Source of the DNA: CBDUXT01 sp965371245
GTDB taxonomy: Bacteria; Planctomycetota; Phycisphaerae; UBA1845
Reading direction: 5' to 3'
Assembly (NCBI GenBank): GCA_965371245.1
Contig: CBDUXT010000101.1
Span: 1-19,476, forward strand
DNA length: 19,476 nt
Both the position numbers and the translations under genes were made by a program. Below are positions 7,955-14,937 of the stretch, in pieces; positions within the stretch are counted from its first letter, which is position 1, and the number at the start of each line of letters is the position of its first letter. The notes under the pieces were generated by a model. That model was not told where the DNA came from. It saw nothing but the letters and a program-made list of their open reading frames with translations, and made no database searches.

Positions 7955-8166
7955 CACGCCTGCGGGACGAGCGGAAACACCATGGCGGGCCGACCTTCAC
8001 CATCGGTCCGGATCCGTTCGGTGGACCTGTCTCCGCAATACGCTATGCTGACGTTGCGCCGCATCGACAGAACCGTTCCGCGACCCAGGTGGGACCGAAG
8101 CCATGGCAGGCGTTCGTACCGGCTGCATCGGGGAAGGTCCGAGCGGTCGATACGATCCGACAACCC

Positions 8167-9717
8167 ATGAAGCGTCATCGCGGTCGAAAACCTGATTCCA
8201 AGTCCCCCCGCCGTGTCACGCCGGAAACAGTGCCCATTCGTGGCACTCCATCCGCGGTGTCAAGACTCATCCTCTTCGTTGGGCTGGGCATTGCGGCCGT
8301 CGGCGGTTTGGCACGCCTCTCGGCGCATCGCTCCAACCCTGTCGCCCCCCCGTCCAAGAGCACGGCGTTTCGCGCCGTCACCGCCCTCACGACCAACGGC
8401 GATGTACCCACGCCGGAAGACCTTGCCTCTGTAGAGCCGGCGGTAGCACAGCGAATTCGCGAGGCCGTCGCGGCGGTCCGTGTGAGCCCCCAAAGCGCGG
8501 CGGCGCACGGATCACTCGGTGTTGTCTACGATGCCCACGGCTTCACCGCCCCGGCGATGCGCTGCTTCGAGCGCGCGTTCGCGCTCGACGAGACCCAACC
8601 TCGGTGGCGATACCTGTGGGCGAGGCTTGCCGCGCTAGGCGGCGACACCGCGAGCGCTGAGACGGCCTTCCGCGATGTGATCGAACGCGAGCCGGCGTAT
8701 GCCCCCACGTACGCACACCTCGGCGCGCTGCTGCTGGACCGAAGCGATCTGTCCGGCGCCGAAGCGTGCTTCTTGACGTTCGTCCAGCTTCGCCCCGATG
8801 CGGCGTATGGATACGTGGGTAGGGCCCGCGTTCATATGAGGCGAGGCGAATACCCACAGGCACTCGGCCTTTTGGACAAAGCCTTGTCCTTGCCCGGAAA
8901 CTCCCCCCAAGCCCACTATCTTCGGGGCCGGGCTCTACAGCGACTGGGACGCGGCGACGAGGCTCGGGCGGAACTTGCCGCCGGCGAGCACGCCGGCGAT
9001 CCACCGCTGAAGGATGCCTGGGCCGCGGTGGTCTCTCAGACGAGAATCACCATCGAAGCTCAGGTGACCACGGCCACGGCGCTGATGGACGTTGGCCGAC
9101 TGGATGAGGCGGTCGAGTTGTTTCAGAAGATTCTACAGGACGCTCCCAACGACATCACGGCGCTAAACAACTTGGGGATCACCTCTCTACGACTGGGTCG
9201 CCTTGATGAGGCCGAGGTCGTCTTGCGCGAAGCGGTCTCCGTACGTCCAGACTACTTCCCGACGCATATGAATCTTGCGATGGTCCTGCGCTCAACTGGC
9301 AACACCGAGGCGGCTCTGGCGCACGCCGAACGTGCCGCGAAGCTGGCGCCCGCGGTGGCCGCCCCCCTTCGCATGAAGGCCTCTCTGCTCATCCTGCTGG
9401 CTCGGTTGGAGGAGGCGCTGGCAGCGCTCCGCAAGGCCCAGCGGCTCGATCCGGCCTACCCCAACGCGCACGCGTCCATCGGGGACGTGCTCTCGCGGCT
9501 CGGTCGTTGGGATGAGGCCATCGAGGCGATGCAAAAAGCTGTCGCCCAAAGCCCGCGGTCCGGGCGATTTCATTACATACTTGGCGCCTTGTACAATGAG
9601 GTCGGGCGGTTGGAAGAGGCGATTGGGGCGTTCGAAACCGCAGCATCGCTCGAGCCCGACAACGCCGGAATCGTTCGCGCGCTGGAACTCGTTCGAGCGC
9701 GCCGCGGTGGGAGCTGA
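8167..9717 (+). CDS. Membrane-anchored TPR-repeat protein
   Basis: This 516-residue protein has a basic N-terminus (MKRHRGRK), one transmembrane helix (about 34-50) and then about ten or eleven tandem tetratricopeptide repeats to the C-terminus. Recognisable repeat cores include YAPTYAHLGALLLD, ALNNLGITSLRLGRLDEAE and HYILGALYNEVGRLEEAI. The frame is open from a GTG at 8089, but I prefer the ATG at 8167 because the basic stretch then directly precedes the helix. Neither start has a strong ribosome site. The TPR domain should face the periplasm and bind proteins. The next gene, on the same strand, is a CRTAC1-like protein, a pairing often seen in planctomycete-type genomes. The stop codon (9715-9717) lies within the target duplication of a mobile element that separates the two genes. 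Confidence 0.88.
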   Translation: MKRHRGRKPDSKSPRRVTPETVPIRGTPSAVSRLILFVGLGIAAVGGLARLSAHRSNPVAPPSKSTAFRAVTALTTNGDVPTPEDLASVEPAVAQRIREAVAAVRVSPQSAAAHGSLGVVYDAHGFTAPAMRCFERAFALDETQPRWRYLWARLAALGGDTASAETAFRDVIEREPAYAPTYAHLGALLLDRSDLSGAEACFLTFVQLRPDAAYGYVGRARVHMRRGEYPQALGLLDKALSLPGNSPQAHYLRGRALQRLGRGDEARAELAAGEHAGDPPLKDAWAAVVSQTRITIEAQVTTATALMDVGRLDEAVELFQKILQDAPNDITALNNLGITSLRLGRLDEAEVVLREAVSVRPDYFPTHMNLAMVLRSTGNTEAALAHAERAAKLAPAVAAPLRMKASLLILLARLEEALAALRKAQRLDPAYPNAHASIGDVLSRLGRWDEAIEAMQKAVAQSPRSGRFHYILGALYNEVGRLEEAIGAFETAASLEPDNAGIVRALELVRARRGGS

Positions 9718-9722
9718 TCCCC

Positions 9723-9861
9723 GGATGCGTGACAAGATCGGCGTTGGGCATTCTTCAGAGCACCGGGCGCGAGCCCGGTGACATGTTGACGCAGGGGTCC
9801 GCAGGCTGGCGCCGGCGGCTCTGACTCGGCGTGCCCGTCCCGCCGGAAGTGTCACGGACGC
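9723..9861 (+). mobile_element. MITE-like palindromic element, 139-bp form
   Basis: The ends GGATGCGTGAC (9723-9733) and GTCACGGACGC (9851-9861) are inverted copies and match the ends of the 182-bp elements. The flanking 9-mers CTGATCCCC (9714-9722) and CTGATTTCC (9862-9870) agree at 7 of 9 positions, as expected for an aged target duplication. Inside are two 28-nt REP-like units in opposite orientation, at 9755-9782 (plus) and 9797-9824 (minus). The first folds into a perfect 8-bp stem, CACCGGGC/GCCCGGTG, with a GCGA tetraloop. The element lies within the TPR/CRTAC1 gene pair, immediately behind the TPR stop codon, so its hairpins may influence readthrough or mRNA 3' ends. Confidence 0.82.
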
Positions 9862-9915
9862 CTGATTTCCGGTCGCGTCAGCCGGCGCGCTGCACGGAAC
9901 AAGCTTGGTTCAACG

Positions 9916-11646
9916 ATGGCAGATCACCGCAAGAACGAAGACAAGCGAGACCGGGCATGGACGTCCTCGGCGCTGTTGGCCGTCATCGGCACGGCGCTCG
10001 CCGCGCTGGGTATCTGGCTCGCGCTTCCGCCGGCGCCATCGAACCCGGACTCGGGCATGACGACACCCAAGACCAACGGTGCGGGTCCCTGGTTCGAGGA
10101 GGTTTCGGCGTCCGTCGGTATCGATTTCAGACACGTATCCGGTCAGGGCGAGCGGCTCTACATGCCGGAGATTATGTCGGGGGGCGTGTGCCTGCTGGAC
10201 TACGATCGCGACGGGAACCTCGACATCTACTTCGTTCAGGCCGGGCGCGTCGTCGGTCCGCGCGAGGGCCTGCCGGGTAACCGGCTTTTCCGCAACACCG
10301 GAACGGGCGGGTTCATCGACGTCACGACGGCGACCGGTGTCGGTGACACCGGATACGGCATGGGATGCACCTGCGGCGATTTCGACAACGACGGCTGGAC
10401 CGACCTCTACGTGACCAACGTCGGTGGCAATGTTCTGTATCGCAACGAGGAAGGCCGACGCTTTGTCGATGTGACCACGACAGCCGGCGTGGGCGATGAC
10501 GGCTTCGGGGCGAGCGCCGCCTTCGTCGATTACGACCGGGACGGCGACCTCGATCTGTTCGTCACTAACTACATTGCGTGGGCTCCCGGAACGGACCTGC
10601 CCTGCACGGGTCCGGCCGGCCGGCCGGAGTACTGCCCACCCATCAGTTATCGATCACCCTCGCCGGACACACTCTACCGCAACAACGGCGACGGAACCTT
10701 CCACGACGCGACGCGCACCTCGGGCGTGTCCAGCGCTTATGGAAACGGGCTCGGCGTCGTTCCCGCCGACCTCAACGACGACGGGTGGGTCGATCTGTTT
10801 GTGGCCAACGACCCCAACGCGAACCAGCTCTGGATCAACCTGGGTGACGGGCGCTTCCGCGACGAGGCGCTGTTGCGGGGGGTGGCGTTCAACGGACATG
10901 GCATGGCCGAAGCCGGCATGGGCGTGGACGCCCGGGACATCGACGGCGACTGGGATCTCGACCTTCTGATTACCCATTTCGCTCGGCAAACCAACACCAT
11001 GTACCTCAACGACGCGGGCTTCTTCGAGGATTCGACCTCCCGACTGGGGCTGTCACCAAGCCGGGCATTCACGGGGTTCGGGATGGCATTGATCGATCTC
11101 AACAACGACGGCGCTATCGACACCTACGTCGCCAATGGACGCGTCGCCGACGCCTGGTCGGTGGGCTCCTATGGAGAGCCGAACCAACTCTACGAGGGGT
11201 TGGGAGCCGGCGCGTTCCGGGAGGTCATGCCCCGCGGCGGCACGCGCGATCTGCTCGTCGATACCAGTCGCGGCGCTGCGTTCGGCGACTACGACAACGA
11301 CGGGGATGTCGATATCATCATCGTCAACCGCGACGCGGCGGCCTACGTCTTGAAGAACGTGGCGCAAAAGGGCGGGCACTGGATCGTGTTTCGCGTCATC
11401 AACATGTACGGTGCGGATGCGCTGGGCGCGCGGGTGTCGTTCATGGCCGGCGGCAAAGCCTACCGGCGCGACGCGCGGGCGGCGTACAGCTACTGCTCAT
11501 CAAACGACCCGCGAGTTCACTTCGGCCTCGGCTTAGCGACACGCGTAGAGGATGTTACGGTCCGCTGGCCCGACGGCACGACGCAGACGTTCGGTCCTTT
11601 TGGCGCCGATCAGTTCGTGACACTTGAGCATGTCGCGGGCAAGTAA
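9916..11646 (+). CDS. CRTAC1-like FG-GAP/VCBS repeat protein with ASPIC/UnbV domain
   Basis: This 576-residue protein has a single N-terminal membrane helix (about 16-38) and an extracytoplasmic beta-propeller-like body. Seven Ca-binding loop motifs of the D-x-D/N-x-D/N-G-x-x-D type are visible, at about 95-105, 155-165, 205-215, 285-295, 341-351 (degenerate, DIDGDWDLD), 394-404 and 458-468. The C-terminal ~70 residues end in VTVRWPDGTTQTFG, the mark of the ASPIC/UnbV domain. Such proteins are exported, calcium-binding and of unknown biochemical role. It follows the TPR gene on the same strand, 198 bp downstream with a mobile element between them. The ATG at 9916 has no strong ribosome site. 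It converges on the metallopeptidase gene. Confidence 0.92.
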   Translation: MADHRKNEDKRDRAWTSSALLAVIGTALAALGIWLALPPAPSNPDSGMTTPKTNGAGPWFEEVSASVGIDFRHVSGQGERLYMPEIMSGGVCLLDYDRDGNLDIYFVQAGRVVGPREGLPGNRLFRNTGTGGFIDVTTATGVGDTGYGMGCTCGDFDNDGWTDLYVTNVGGNVLYRNEEGRRFVDVTTTAGVGDDGFGASAAFVDYDRDGDLDLFVTNYIAWAPGTDLPCTGPAGRPEYCPPISYRSPSPDTLYRNNGDGTFHDATRTSGVSSAYGNGLGVVPADLNDDGWVDLFVANDPNANQLWINLGDGRFRDEALLRGVAFNGHGMAEAGMGVDARDIDGDWDLDLLITHFARQTNTMYLNDAGFFEDSTSRLGLSPSRAFTGFGMALIDLNNDGAIDTYVANGRVADAWSVGSYGEPNQLYEGLGAGAFREVMPRGGTRDLLVDTSRGAAFGDYDNDGDVDIIIVNRDAAAYVLKNVAQKGGHWIVFRVINMYGADALGARVSFMAGGKAYRRDARAAYSYCSSNDPRVHFGLGLATRVEDVTVRWPDGTTQTFGPFGADQFVTLEHVAGK

Positions 11647-11732
11647 CCGATCCCATGTTGGCGAACACGACGGTCACGCCGCGCGCCGAGACGAATCTGA
11701 CTTGCTTAAGCATTGATTCCACCCCGGGTCCG

Positions 11733-11750
11733 CGCGGGCTGAAGCCCGCG
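11733..11750. repeat. REP-like hairpin between convergent genes
   Basis: A perfect 7-bp stem, CGCGGGC/GCCCGCG, with a TGAA loop lies in the 151-bp gap between the stops of the convergent CRTAC1-like and metallopeptidase genes. It is followed by GGCACGGAACA. It could act as a bidirectional mRNA 3'-end stabiliser or weak terminator, but no T-run follows on either strand. Its sequence differs from the 28-nt units of the MITE family, so it is probably a second REP class. Confidence 0.55.
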
Positions 11751-11797
11751 GCACGGAACAAAGAGTCGCGGCTCAGGGCAAAGAAATACGCGAAACG

Positions 11798-14038
11798 CTA
11801 TCGTTCGACCTGTACGATTCGGTGATTCTCAAGATCGCGTTGCAGCACTGGCTTGCCCTCTTCGAAAATAACCAGGCTCCGATCGTACATGGGGATGCGA
11901 AACGGTGACGGAATCGCCGCCTCGCTATTGGCGAACACAACGGTGACGCCGCTGCCGGGGACGCCGGGGTGGCTCACCGTACACAAGACCGCGTGCTCGG
12001 GTCGCTGATACGCGGTCCCGTCGAACTCGAAGCCCGTGTCGGTGAACCGAATCGGGAACTCGATCGCACTGAGATAGGCAGCCACGTAGGGATCATGCAC
12101 GGCCTCGCCGAGGATCAGCGCGCTGCGCTCGGCAAGCGCGCCCGGCTCGATGTCGCCGGCGATTCGGGCGAGCCGCGCCGGCTCCTCGAAGCTGGATTCA
12201 AACGTCGCCTTGATTTTCAGGTACGCAGCCGCAATCTCTCTGGCCGGCAGGACGGAAGCAAAGGCCGGCCCGCTCCGCGTCGCCGCCGTCGTCGGGATGA
12301 TGTCCTCGGGCGGCACCTTGCGGAACACGCGGTATTCGGGATCGACTTCGACCGTCAACGGCACGACCTCGACGGGAAGGGCCACCGTTTGGGTGGAAGC
12401 CGCGATCGGAACCTCGACGTCCAGCGTACCGTCCGCATGCGTAATACGAACCGGAACATTCAACGCGAAGGCCGGTTCACCCTGAGAGAACGCCAGTGTC
12501 AACATGCGGTCTTCCGCCCGGTAGGCCGCGTGGTCGATGACTAACGCGGGCGCGCCGCTGCGACGAACCCACTGCTCGAAAAACGTGGTGAGCGATCGAC
12601 CGCTGACGCCCTCGCATAGGCGCCGGATGTCGTACCATGACGCACGCCGCCCGACGAACTCCTCGCTGAACTGCCGCATGGCCTGCCAGAACTTCTCCTG
12701 CCCCATCGTCCGCGCGAGCATCTGGAACACCATCGCGCCTTTGTTGTAGGCGATCGAACGGCCGCAGCCGCCCTCTTGCCCGTACGTCCCGAGGGGTCGG
12801 TCTCGCCGTGGCGTAAGACGGCTGAGGAAATGACAGTAGTTGCGCCGCTTTCGACGTGCCTCCGCTTCGTCGCCGTCGAGGACGTGACCGTAGTAGTTGG
12901 CCGCATAGCTGGCGAGCGCCTCACACCAGTTGCCGTCCCGCGGGTCAACGTGAATGCCGTTCCCCCACCAGGCATGGAGCATCTCGTGGTCGATGTAGCC
13001 ATGCGTCGTCTGCGATCGCTCGCCCATGTCAATCACGGCCGAGCTAAGCAGGGTGAACGTCGGAAAGGCGAAGCCGCTGCTGAAGAAGTTGTCCACGATG
13101 GAGAACTCGCGCGCCGGATAGCGTCCGATCAGCGGTTGGTATCGATCGAGGTTCCGCCGAACGGCACGCAGCAACCCATCGGCGTGTGCGGCCTGTTCAG
13201 GCTTGAGATGCAGGTACAGGTCAACGCCCTCATGCACGGCGTAGTGAATATCGTGACGGCCGCCGACGAGCACCATCCCCTCCACAGGGAACGGGCTTCG
13301 CCACGCCAGGCGGCCTGACTGTTCACTCAACACGTCGTCACGTTCCGCACCGGCTGCTAGTTCCATCCCGTCAACCGGATCGACAAGAAGTACGAAATCC
13401 GCAAGGTTCGAGCCGGACCGCGCGCCGGCGGCGGCGGGTTGGGGATACCAGAATCCGTCCGCCAGATAGATACCGTCTCGCCCGACGTGAGCGCGCATCG
13501 CGAAGTTATGAATCTCGCCCGGGCGCTCGCCGGCCGCGGCATCCTGCACGAGGACACCGGCATACTCGACCACGAGGGTGAACGAGTCCGTCGGTGCCGG
13601 CAGAACAACAAGATGCTCGACCGGATGAAAACCGTCTCCCGGCTCCACCGGCGGCCTGTTCACTCGGTGCCTGACCGAACGGGCGCCGCTGGCCGTCAAC
13701 CGGGTGATGGTCAAGGCGGGATGAAGCAGAATCGCGACTTCGACGGCTTGCCCTCGCGGCGCTCGGCGGTCTGTTCGCAGCAAAGGCTTCCGATCAGCGC
13801 GGGTGAGATCAAGCACGGCGCGGCCGGTGAGATGATGCGAGTCGGGATCGAGGGTGACCTCAATCCGGTACCGGTCGGCCCGCATGGGCACTCGATCAGG
13901 CGCCGCGCAACTCGCGCCGCAAAGCGTCAGCGCGATGGCCTGAGCCGTCCTTAGGTGCCATCGAACCGGCTGCCGATGGCATCTCGCGAGCCGAGTCGAG
14001 GCGGCGGGACGGCGTCTGGTGGGTCGGTGCTGGCTCAA
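11798..14038 (-). CDS. Exported M1-like zinc metallopeptidase
   Basis: This 746-residue protein (TTG start) has a long basic leader, a hydrophobic stretch and Cys44 (CGASC), so it is exported and perhaps a lipoprotein. The zinc site is HEMLH (351-355) with the third ligand Glu at 373, giving HEXXH-x17-E, followed by the YNKGAMVF segment (Tyr431) expected in M1-type enzymes. The aminopeptidase GAMEN motif is absent; SGFAFPTFTLL occupies its place. The N-terminal half is a beta-rich M1-like domain, and the C-terminal ~180 residues are unassigned. The frame is open to 14398, but that part runs through repeats. The TTG at 14038 has GAGG 6 nt upstream and is my choice. The ATG at 13885 would remove the signal sequence. 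Endo- or exopeptidase activity is unresolved. Confidence 0.85.
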   Translation of the reverse strand: MSQHRPTRRRPAASTRLARCHRQPVRWHLRTAQAIALTLCGASCAAPDRVPMRADRYRIEVTLDPDSHHLTGRAVLDLTRADRKPLLRTDRRAPRGQAVEVAILLHPALTITRLTASGARSVRHRVNRPPVEPGDGFHPVEHLVVLPAPTDSFTLVVEYAGVLVQDAAAGERPGEIHNFAMRAHVGRDGIYLADGFWYPQPAAAGARSGSNLADFVLLVDPVDGMELAAGAERDDVLSEQSGRLAWRSPFPVEGMVLVGGRHDIHYAVHEGVDLYLHLKPEQAAHADGLLRAVRRNLDRYQPLIGRYPAREFSIVDNFFSSGFAFPTFTLLSSAVIDMGERSQTTHGYIDHEMLHAWWGNGIHVDPRDGNWCEALASYAANYYGHVLDGDEAEARRKRRNYCHFLSRLTPRRDRPLGTYGQEGGCGRSIAYNKGAMVFQMLARTMGQEKFWQAMRQFSEEFVGRRASWYDIRRLCEGVSGRSLTTFFEQWVRRSGAPALVIDHAAYRAEDRMLTLAFSQGEPAFALNVPVRITHADGTLDVEVPIAASTQTVALPVEVVPLTVEVDPEYRVFRKVPPEDIIPTTAATRSGPAFASVLPAREIAAAYLKIKATFESSFEEPARLARIAGDIEPGALAERSALILGEAVHDPYVAAYLSAIEFPIRFTDTGFEFDGTAYQRPEHAVLCTVSHPGVPGSGVTVVFANSEAAIPSPFRIPMYDRSLVIFEEGKPVLQRDLENHRIVQVER

Positions 14039-14044
14039 GCTGAT

Positions 14045-14048
14045 CCTC
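14045..14048 (-). promoter_or_regulatory. Shine-Dalgarno site supporting a TTG start
   Basis: GAGG on the minus strand lies 6 nt before a TTG codon at 14038-14036. It is the only in-frame candidate found between the repeats and the signal sequence that combines a start codon with a ribosome site. It directly follows the right arm of an 11-bp inverted repeat, so it could be partly masked by RNA structure. Confidence 0.55.
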
Positions 14049-14050
14049 AA

Positions 14051-14132
14051 GAACGGTCTCCAGGCCCGATTGGTACCCAAATCCCGCGCGTTGGCAAGGG
14101 CAGCCTCGATGCGAGCGTTTAGGAGACCGTTC
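14051..14132 (-). repeat. 11-bp perfect inverted repeat in the metallopeptidase leader
   Basis: GAACGGTCTCC at 14051-14061 is the exact reverse complement of GGAGACCGTTC at 14122-14132, with 60 bp between them. In the minus-strand transcript this would form a stem whose 3' arm ends just 2 nt before the GAGG ribosome site of the TTG start. A run of T lies at the 5' side (plus-strand A-run 14133-14138). It could be a leader structure affecting translation, or the remnant of a small mobile element. Confidence 0.55.
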
Positions 14133-14218
14133 AAAAAAGGTGCGGCACAGGCTTCCAGCCCGCGTCTTGACCCGCTGGATGCCGGTGCCACGCGAGGCGC
14201 CCGTTGATAAGCTGATAC

Positions 14219-14287
14219 GGGGGTCTGAAGGCTGGCGCCGGCGGCTCTGATTCGGCTTAGACGTCCCGCTGGAACTGTCACGAATCC
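14219..14287 (+). mobile_element. Partial copy of the MITE-like element (139-bp type)
   Basis: This right-hand part matches the element at 9723-9861. It has a minus-strand 28-nt REP-like unit at 14223-14250, a ctgattcgg junction, a gacgtcccgctgg arm and the terminal GTCACGAATCC at 14277-14287. The left part cannot be aligned convincingly. Its right end touches the 9-bp target duplication of the 182-bp copy at 14297, so the younger element landed immediately beside the older one. Confidence 0.6.
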
Positions 14288-14296
14288 GCGATCACC

Positions 14297-14478
14297 GGGT
14301 GTGTGACAGCTTTGGCGGACCGTGCAAGGCCATCTTGACGGTGCCACGCTGCGTAAGAGCCGTGGGCGCAAGCCCACGGACACGATGCGAACAAGCACAG
14401 GGCTTCTACGATACCAGACCGGTCACAGGGCTCACGCCCTGTGCTCTGAAAACTTCCCGCCGATTCCGTCATGCACCC
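14297..14478 (+). mobile_element. 182-bp MITE-like element, copy I, with perfect 9-bp target duplication
   Basis: The ends are GGGTGTGTGAC (14297-14307) and GTCATGCACCC (14468-14478). The flanking 9-mers are identical: GCGATCACC at 14288-14296 and at 14479-14487. Two inverted 28-nt REP-like units lie inside at 14354-14381 (plus) and 14422-14449 (minus). Their perfect 8-bp stems are CCGTGGGC/GCCCACGG with a GCAA loop and CACAGGGC/GCCCTGTG with a TCAC loop. Compared with the inverted copy at 16950-17131, I count 16 substitutions and no gaps in 182 positions. A 69-codon frame (14322-14531) starts inside it. Substitutions between copies fall 4/4/5 on codon positions 1/2/3, so it is not coding. 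No transposase is encoded, so movement must rely on an enzyme elsewhere. Confidence 0.92.
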
Positions 14479-14504
14479 GCGATCACCGGCCAAGGAACAG
14501 TGAC

Positions 14505-14532
14505 TTGTGGCGGGGCGCCCATCGGTTATAGT
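14505..14532 (+). promoter_or_regulatory. Candidate sigma-70 promoter for infA
   Basis: TTGTGG (14505-14510) and TATAGT (14527-14532) are spaced by 16 bp. The -10 matches the consensus at 5 of 6 positions and the -35 at 3 of 6. Transcription would start near 14539 and give a leader of about 100 nt before infA. The promoter lies 18 bp from the right target duplication of the 182-bp element. Confidence 0.5.
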
Positions 14533-14641
14533 TCCAACCCACCCAGCCGTGAGGGCGTTCCTCCGGGATGGGGCGGCGGATCGACAACCGGGTAGACCAC
14601 CGTCGAGATTGGTTTCCGCGCAAACAGGCGGAAAGGATGAA

Positions 14642-14866
14642 ATGGCCAAGGTTGATGCCATCGAGATGGAGGGCGTCGTTGTGGCAGCCCTTCCCAACGC
14701 CATGTTCAAGGTACGTGTCGATGCGGATGGCCATGAACATGATGTCCTCGCGACCATCTCCGGAAAAATGCGTAAGTACTACATCCGCATCCTTCCCGGA
14801 GACACGGTAACGGTCGAGCTCTCGCCCTACGACCTGAAGCGCGGTCGAATCACCTACCGAAGGTAG
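14642..14866 (+). CDS. infA: Translation initiation factor IF-1
   Basis: This 74-residue, single-domain (S1/OB-fold) protein binds the ribosomal A site during initiation. It shows the family pattern: MAKVDAIEMEGVVVAALPNAMFKV, then HDVLATISGKMRKYYIRILPGD and the C-terminal SPYDLKRGRITYR. The frame is open from 14507, but the ATG at 14642 gives the conserved length. It is preceded by an AAAGGA ribosome site 4 nt away. Position 4 is Val (MAKVD) where many homologues have an acidic residue, which is a minor variant. folP follows 71 bp downstream on the same strand and is probably co-transcribed. Confidence 0.97.
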   Translation: MAKVDAIEMEGVVVAALPNAMFKVRVDADGHEHDVLATISGKMRKYYIRILPGDTVTVELSPYDLKRGRITYRR

Positions 14867-14937
14867 CCCGGACGAGCCGCGACGGCCTCCACCTGGCGAG
14901 GCACACTGCGCTTCTGTGCGTCACAGGCTGTCGGGTC

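Noticed and set aside
8543..9004. A 153-codon minus-strand frame inside the TPR gene.
   Set aside because: It is Arg-rich and opposite an obvious TPR array, so it is a shadow frame.
14039..14398. N-terminal extension of the metallopeptidase frame up to an ATG at 14398.
   Set aside because: The extension translates repeats and the mobile element, is Arg-rich and low-complexity, and would bury the signal sequence about 150 residues into the protein.
14322..14531. A 69-codon GTG-start frame with a near-identical counterpart at 16897-17106 on the minus strand, looking like a conserved small protein.
   Set aside because: The similarity is confined to the 182-bp repeat. Of the 13 substitutions inside the shared frame, 4, 4 and 5 fall at codon positions 1, 2 and 3, so there is no sign of coding constraint.
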